This document shows, piece by piece, positions 50,882 through 54,598 of a stretch of 54,598 bases of DNA. The notes below the pieces were generated by a model, which had not been told where the DNA came from, ran no database searches, and saw only the letters and a list, made by a program, of their open reading frames with translations. Numbering within the stretch: the first letter of the stretch is position 1; every line of letters starts with the position of its first letter. Source of the stretch: Bacteroidota bacterium (lineage in GTDB: Bacteria; Bacteroidota; Bacteroidia; B-17B0; Aurantibacillaceae); contig JAUXSA010000090.1 of the NCBI GenBank assembly GCA_030681615.1, positions 1-54,598 on the forward strand, written 5' to 3'. A program made the position numbers and the translations under genes.

Positions 50882-51355
50882 GTGAAGATACTTCTCGACA
50901 TAGACGGCGTAATGGTGACGACACCCGCTTGGAAAAAAGCTGAAATCCATGAAGACGGTTTCTTAATGTTCAATTCCACTGCGGCCGACAATTTATCCAG
51001 ACTAATTGCTGAGACTAATGCATCCATCATATTAACAACAACTCATCGCATAAGTTTCTCGGACAACGACTGGCAACAAATACTCGAAAGACGTGGAATT
51101 AAAGTTTCAAACGTTTCTAAAATAAATAATTGTTCAACAATTCAGGAGATGCCTGATCGTGCGACCGAAATAAAACAATGGGTCGACAATAAAATGGACA
51201 ATGAACCCTTTGTAATTATCGATGACGACTCTTCTTTAAATGGTCTTCCCCTTAACATCAAAGCAAAATGGGTAAAGACTAGTTCATTAATTGGTTTTGA
51301 CAAAGAAAGTGCGGACACCGCTAAACTCATACTGTGTGGCCACAACAATTGCTAA
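50882..51355 (+). CDS. HAD-like hydrolase-fold protein
   Basis: 157 residues from GTG at 50882. It has the HAD motif I (KILLDIDGVMVT, with the nucleophile Asp), motif II (NASIILTTTHR) and a later acidic motif (PFVIIDDDSSL), like the HAD domain of RNA-repair 'Swiss army knife' proteins. It probably acts as a phosphatase or end-processing enzyme on an unknown substrate. The stop codon TAA (51353-51355) is part of the next att box TGCTAAC, so the gene ends inside the recombination site. Confidence 0.75.
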   Translation: MKILLDIDGVMVTTPAWKKAEIHEDGFLMFNSTAADNLSRLIAETNASIILTTTHRISFSDNDWQQILERRGIKVSNVSKINNCSTIQEMPDRATEIKQWVDNKMDNEPFVIIDDDSSLNGLPLNIKAKWVKTSSLIGFDKESADTAKLILCGHNNC

Positions 51356-51464
51356 CAACAAGCAAGCCCCATGCCCGTGCATTTTACATTTTTAAATCTC
51401 GGCGGACATTCGTACTTTTAATTTATGGACGCGGGCACGGTGCCTGCTTGTGGTCCGTTACCAG
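51350..51464 (+). other. attC-like site 4
   Basis: Left box TGCTAAC (51350-51356) then AACAAGCAAGCC; right arm GTGCCTGCTTGTGGTCCGTT with GTTACCAG at 51457-51464. CATGCCCGTGC and GCGGGCACGG arms pair inside. The -7-like TACTTTTA in the loop has only a weak -33 (TTTT). Confidence 0.7.
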
Positions 51465-51483
51465 CTAGGGGTGGGACAAGAAC

Positions 51484-51930
51484 ATGAAAAAAATATTTAT
51501 TATAATAACTTACTTTTTCGCACTGACAATAGTAAGCTGCTCTGAAAAAGGCAATTCAGACAATAACATAAAATTTCCATTCAAAAATAATACTTCGAAC
51601 ACAATTGGTTTGGTTGGTGAATGGAGCTGTTGCGCGATTCAAAGCGGTACTGGTGACAGTATCAGTACAATGCAGGTAAATGTTTGTACAATAATTAATT
51701 TCAATATTGACAACTCTGCGATTGTAACCATACCATCGGGTGACAAGGGAAGATTAACATGGCGATTAAATAAAAATAAAGTGATCTTAACAAACACTGA
51801 CTCGACAAACAAAGACAACTTATACTTTAACGAAGGTGAATACGAAATGATTTTTACTAATAAAAAAGAGTATACCGAGTTAAAATTAATTTTGACGGAC
51901 AAACATCTTATTTATATACTCGGACGATGA
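51484..51930 (+). CDS. Cassette-borne lipoprotein
   Basis: 148 residues. The lipobox (FALTIVSC) marks an acylated Cys at about 19. The mature part is Asn/Thr/Ser-rich at first, then has strands resembling a lipocalin-like 'GEWSCCAIQSG...' start and '...LTWRLNKNKVILTNTDS' middle, as in small lipocalin-type lipoproteins of Bacteroidota. The ligand is unknown. It is the only gene in its cassette (51458-52139). Confidence 0.65.
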   Translation: MKKIFIIITYFFALTIVSCSEKGNSDNNIKFPFKNNTSNTIGLVGEWSCCAIQSGTGDSISTMQVNVCTIINFNIDNSAIVTIPSGDKGRLTWRLNKNKVILTNTDSTNKDNLYFNEGEYEMIFTNKKEYTELKLILTDKHLIYILGR

Positions 51931-51955
51931 AATAAAACTGTGTGCCACCACCAGA

Positions 51956-52148
51956 CTGGTAACAGCGGCTAAGCGCAAGGCGGGCGGAATCGGTCATCGC
52001 CCGGGCAATTCAAAGCGCGCTGAAGCACAAAATAATTTTTATTTGCCTTCACTAATAAAGTTTGGTATCTTTAAATAATCTTTTGTAGGTATAGACAGTT
52101 GAGTGTTCCAAAACCTTCGCTGCGACAAGCCTCAAAACGTTATATACC
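51956..52148 (+). other. attC-like site 5, with embedded promoter
   Basis: Left box CTGGTAAC (51956-51963) then AGCGGCTAAGCGCAAGGCGG; right end CAAGCCTCAAAACGTTATAT (GTTATATACC from 52139). The interior is homologous to site 1 (GGGCGG.ATCGGTCATCG and CACTAATAAAGT...TATCTTTAAA). Confidence 0.72.
52042..52073 (+). promoter_or_regulatory. Bacteroidota promoter inside attC-like site 5
   Basis: TTTG (52042-52045), 20-nt spacer, TATCTTTA (52066-52073), pointing to the cassette gene at 52191. Confidence 0.6.
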
Positions 52149-52190
52149 ATTTTAGAACAACACACACACGAACAAATTGACGACTAATTT

Positions 52191-52940
52191 ATGTTCAGAC
52201 ACAAGGGAAAAACAAGAACTTTAAGCCACAATTTAAAAATCGCCTCGTTGCTGTCTTTTGTAGCTGGAATTGTAAATGTGGCTGGTTTTTTAGCCGTTCA
52301 ACGCTTGACAACAAATGTAACCGGACACTTTGCTTTTTTTGTAGACGAAATATTCAAACTCAATTTTTGGCAGGGGTTTATCTATTTCTTATATATTTTC
52401 TTCTTCTTCTTAGGTTCATTTGCATCAAACCTCATAGTTGAAATTACAACAAAAACAAGCGACAGATTAATTTATATAATTCCGACAATTATCGAAAGTC
52501 TTATTTTGTTTTTTTTAGCGGTATTCGGACAAATTCTAATCTCACACAATCCAAATCTTCTTGCTTGTTCTTTGCTTTTTGCAATGGGCTTGCAAAATTC
52601 ATTGGTAACAACAATTTCAAATGCAACCGTTCGGACAACACATCTAACAGGACTATTTACAGACTTAGGAATAGAACTATCCCAATTATTTTTTTACAAA
52701 CAAAAAGATCAAAAGGACAAACTTTACTCTTCAATAAAATTACGCCTGACCATTATTACTTTTTTCTTTTTGGGTGGACTATTAGGCGGTATCCTCTATT
52801 CGACTTTAAAACTTTATGTATTAGCCATTGCAGCAACAGTTTTAATTATTGGAATAGTATATGACGACCTGAAATTGAAACTAATAATGAAAAACAGAAG
52901 CCACAACGACGAAAATAAAAACGGATCTTCCACGGCATAA
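52191..52940 (+). CDS. DUF1275 (YoaK-like) membrane protein
   Basis: 249 residues with about six hydrophobic segments. DUF1275 signatures: SFVAGIVNVAGFLAVQRLTTNVTGHF near residue 18 and LFAMGLQNSLVTTISNATVRTTHLTGLFTDLGIELSQ near 130. The family is of unknown transport or regulatory role. It is alone in the last recognised cassette (52140 to about 53020). Confidence 0.85.
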   Translation: MFRHKGKTRTLSHNLKIASLLSFVAGIVNVAGFLAVQRLTTNVTGHFAFFVDEIFKLNFWQGFIYFLYIFFFFLGSFASNLIVEITTKTSDRLIYIIPTIIESLILFFLAVFGQILISHNPNLLACSLLFAMGLQNSLVTTISNATVRTTHLTGLFTDLGIELSQLFFYKQKDQKDKLYSSIKLRLTIITFFFLGGLLGGILYSTLKLYVLAIAATVLIIGIVYDDLKLKLIMKNRSHNDENKNGSSTA

Positions 52941-53013
52941 AAACAGATGTGGCAATGCCACCCTTCTTGCGCCTGCACTTAGCGCTATAATGCGCAGCCC
53001 GCGGCAGGCACAC

Positions 53014-53020
53014 ATATAAC
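53014..53020 (+). other. Possible last attC half-site
   Basis: ATATAAC is complementary to the start of its cassette (GTTATAT, 52139). No matching right-hand box is evident downstream, so the array may end with a degenerate site here. Inverted repeats GTGGCAATGCCAC and GCCTGC/GCAGGC lie just before it. Confidence 0.4.
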
Positions 53021-53217
53021 CCTTTCTGGTATTTACACCTGGCTTAAAATGCCCCTTTTATCAATTAACTGATAAGGGTCATGCCTATATATGACTACGG
53101 ACATTAAAAAGCAATAAAATCTAAGATATATTTGTTATGAAATCAAGTTCCTTTCCAGATTCCAAATTTGGCTTCACTATTCCCGCCTCTTATTATTAAT
53201 CTTTTAAAAAATGAAAA

Positions 53218-53658
53218 ATGAAAAAAAATGTAATTATCCTATCCGCAACACTTTTTATTACAAGTGCAATTTTAACAAGCTGTAACACTCCTTCTGATAA
53301 AGTAGAAGAAGCAACAGAAAATGTTACCGAAGCAAAAAAAGATCTTGAAAAAGCCAACGAAGAATATCAGATTGAAATTGAGAATTACCGGAAAGAAACA
53401 TCTGATAAAATCTCAGATAACGAGAAAATTATAGCTGATTTTAAAGCAAAGATCGAACATGAAAAAAAAGATATTAAAGCTGAATCCGAAAAGAAAATAG
53501 CTCAAATAGAACAAAGAAATAAAGAGCTAAAGCAAAAGATGGATGAGTACAAAGCAGAAAGTAAAGAAAAATGGGAAAAATTTAAAACGGAATTTAGCCA
53601 CGATATGGATGAGTTGGGTAACGCGTTTAAAGACCTTACAGTTAAAAACGTAAAATAA
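53218..53658 (+). CDS. Coiled-coil lipoprotein
   Basis: 146 residues. The signal with lipobox (ITSAILTSC) is followed by a long charged coiled coil (KVEEATENVTEAKKDLEKAN ... KEKWEKFKTEF). Such proteins are common envelope or stress-associated lipoproteins of Bacteroidota. It leads a group with the cupin and CsbD-like genes, spaced 18 and 30 bp, probably one stress operon. Confidence 0.72.
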   Translation: MKKNVIILSATLFITSAILTSCNTPSDKVEEATENVTEAKKDLEKANEEYQIEIENYRKETSDKISDNEKIIADFKAKIEHEKKDIKAESEKKIAQIEQRNKELKQKMDEYKAESKEKWEKFKTEFSHDMDELGNAFKDLTVKNVK

Positions 53659-53676
53659 GTAAGAAACAAAATTAAA

Positions 53677-54081
53677 ATGAAAGGATTTAAAATAGCGATT
53701 GAAAAATCAACTAAAGAAAATAATAACTTCAGAAAGGTATTATATACGTCTTCACACAGCCAATTAGTATTGATGAGCCTCAGGCCCAAAGAAGAAATTG
53801 GAGAAGAGGTCCATAAGGAAAATGATCAATTCTTTCGTTTTGAAAGTGGCCGGGGCAAATGTATAATAGATGGGAATGAATATGCAGTTAGCGATGGTGA
53901 TGCTATTGTGATTCCTGCGGGAGCAAAACATAACATTCTAAATACAGATGGGGAAATAGAATTAAAAATGTACACAATATATTCTCCGGCTCATCATAAA
54001 GATGGTATCATTCGCAAAACAAAGGCTGAGGCCGAAGCAAAAGAAAACGAGGAAGAATTTAAAGGAAAAACAACAGAATAA
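53677..54081 (+). CDS. Cupin-domain protein
   Basis: 134 residues. The cupin motifs are EEVHKENDQFFRFESGRGKC (His/Glu metal ligands) and GDAIVIPAGAKHNILN (second His). No signal peptide. The metal-bound substrate is unknown; small stand-alone cupins are often mannose isomerase-like or dioxygenase-like folds. The C-terminus is charged (KAEAEAKENEEEFKGKTTE). Confidence 0.8.
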   Translation: MKGFKIAIEKSTKENNNFRKVLYTSSHSQLVLMSLRPKEEIGEEVHKENDQFFRFESGRGKCIIDGNEYAVSDGDAIVIPAGAKHNILNTDGEIELKMYTIYSPAHHKDGIIRKTKAEAEAKENEEEFKGKTTE

Positions 54082-54111
54082 ATAAAATAAATAAATCTAA
54101 AACTTAAAAAA

Positions 54112-54300
54112 ATGGAAACAAAACTAAGCATTAAAGGAAATTGGGATGTGTTAAAAGGTAAACTCAAACAAAAGTATGCAAAACTAACTGACGATGATTT
54201 ACTTTTCATAGAAGGAAAAGAAAATGAATTATTAGGCCGGCTTGAAAAAAAACTTGGACAGACCAAGGAAGAAATACGCAATGTGATTGAAAAATTATAA
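54112..54300 (+). CDS. CsbD-family stress protein
   Basis: 62 residues. GNWDVLKGKLKQKYAKLTDDDLLFIEGKENELLGRLEKKLGQTKEEI is the CsbD pattern of a short general-stress protein with paired helices. It follows the cupin gene by 30 bp. The role is unknown in this group, but the family is induced by stress in other bacteria. Confidence 0.85.
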   Translation: METKLSIKGNWDVLKGKLKQKYAKLTDDDLLFIEGKENELLGRLEKKLGQTKEEIRNVIEKL

Positions 54301-54340
54301 TTCCCAGGAAGTAAAGGGATTAACACTTAAAAGATGTACA

Positions 54341-54508
54341 ATGAAAAATGCAGGTAAAAAGGGCAAGGATTAGTTAATAAAGAAATCTACAGATCGTGCT
54401 GATAAAACAAAACCCGATGAGGGTGCTTACAAAACAGGCACCGATTCTGATTTGGCATCATTCATGGAAGAAGGGCTAAGTGACAAACATCCCTTCGCGC
54501 AGACCTGA
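54341..54508 (+). pseudogene. Small gene broken by an in-frame TAG
   Basis: ATG at 54341, TAG at codon 11 (54371-54373), then an open, plausible protein (KKSTDRADKTKPDEGAYKTG ... MEEGLSDKHPFAQT) to TGA at 54506-54508. It may instead start further in. No family is recognised. Confidence 0.35.
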
Positions 54509-54510
54509 TA

Positions 54511-54535
54511 GACTTCGGCGTGAGCTCAGTCGAAC
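54511..54535. repeat. Dispersed CTCAGTCGAACG-type repeat
   Basis: GGCGT...ACGCC forms a hairpin around GAGCTCAGTCGA. It is the same repeat kind as near 19305. Confidence 0.5.
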
Positions 54536-54598
54536 GCCTGAAAGCTACGTCTATTGAGGATGAACCAATAACCCGATAAATCCGTTTAAGAATGAATT

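Larger units (their letters stand above)
19647..53020 (+). mobile_element. Integron-like cassette array without integrase (CALIN), split by a 27-kb transposon
   Basis: Cassette junctions are at 19647, 21837, 22555/49698, 50437, 51457 and 52139. In each cassette the bases after the junction G are complementary to the box at its own 3' end: GTTAGCGGCA with TGCCGCTAAC, GTTAGGTG with CACCTAAC, GTTAGTGGTA with TACCACTAAC, GTTAGCA with TGCTAAC, GTTACCAG with CTGGTAAC, GTTATAT with ATATAAC. This is the attC R'/R'' relationship. Inner boxes are also conserved (TAACNNCAAGCAA on the left; TTGCTTGCAAAACGTTA or variants on the right). All cassette genes are on the + strand. No intI is visible in the window. 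Confidence 0.75.

Noticed and set aside
1-54598. CRISPR arrays, rRNA and tRNA genes, including a UCA-anticodon tRNA
   Set aside because: None recognised by eye in intergenic regions; a tRNA search would be needed to exclude a suppressor tRNA.

Overview
The window is chromosomal DNA of a low-GC member of the phylum Bacteroidota. The signs are C-terminal type IX secretion (T9SS) sorting domains of the YPNP type, HmuY-like haem proteins, Bacteroidota promoter boxes (TTTG about 19-21 nt before TAnnTTTG), few Shine-Dalgarno sequences and AT-rich codon use. No rRNA, tRNA or CRISPR array was recognised.

Layout. 1-4080 is accessory: two tandem paralogous membrane/coiled-coil genes, then a small gene and a large serine recombinase that ends in an interspersed repeat. 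4083-11264 is ordinary chromosome: AlkA-type glycosylase, YbiT-like ABC-F ATPase, a carboxypeptidase-like-domain protein, cyanophycinase, TerC, and the propionyl-CoA carboxylase beta chain with a clean terminator. 11320-19264 holds a truncated tyrosine recombinase, a small STAS-like gene, a LuxR-type regulator with a pseudo-receiver, and a haem-acquisition operon (HmuY-like T9SS protein, CbiK-like chelatase lipoprotein, PepSY protein, a 52-aa protein, TonB receptor, second HmuY-like lipoprotein).

19647-53020 looks like an integron cassette array without an integrase (a CALIN). At least six cassettes lie on the + strand. The first bases of each cassette (GTTAxxx) are complementary to the R''-type box at its own end (xxxTAAC), the signature of attC cassettes. 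Three of the intercassette sites also contain a well-spaced Bacteroidota promoter, so the att sites may supply promoters to the cassettes downstream. Cassette genes include an MEDS-PAS histidine kinase, a HAD-type protein, a DUF1275 membrane protein and secreted or membrane proteins of unknown function.

The array is interrupted by a 27,135-bp element (22559-49693). It has about 142-bp inverted terminal repeats (about 92% identical by eye, each with four TTTAGGG-type motifs) and is flanked by an 8-bp duplication, AAACGTTA, which is the attC core. It encodes an IS1595/ISXO2-type DDE transposase, a family that makes 8-bp duplications, next to a DUF2779 nuclease-like gene. Cargo includes an AlkB-like dioxygenase, a methyltransferase-like protein, secreted T9SS proteins (one a subtilisin), several small operons, and a CBASS-type anti-phage operon. 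The CBASS operon comprises an LRAT-like protein, CD-NTase, Cap2 E1/E2, Cap3 JAMM peptidase, and an effector joining SAVED to an HExxH zinc-peptidase-like domain. A HTH plus ImmA/IrrE pair resembling CapH/CapP is encoded divergently from it, with a probable small RNA between.

In 25315-31323, inside the element, four genes contain six in-frame TGA codons and no other lesion. At one aligned position TGA stands where two paralogues have TGG (Trp), and in the DUF2130 gene TGA falls where the family has Trp. This suggests UGA read as Trp, or an origin in an organism or phage with that code. The window ends (53218-54300) with stress-type host genes: a coiled-coil lipoprotein, a cupin and a CsbD-like protein.
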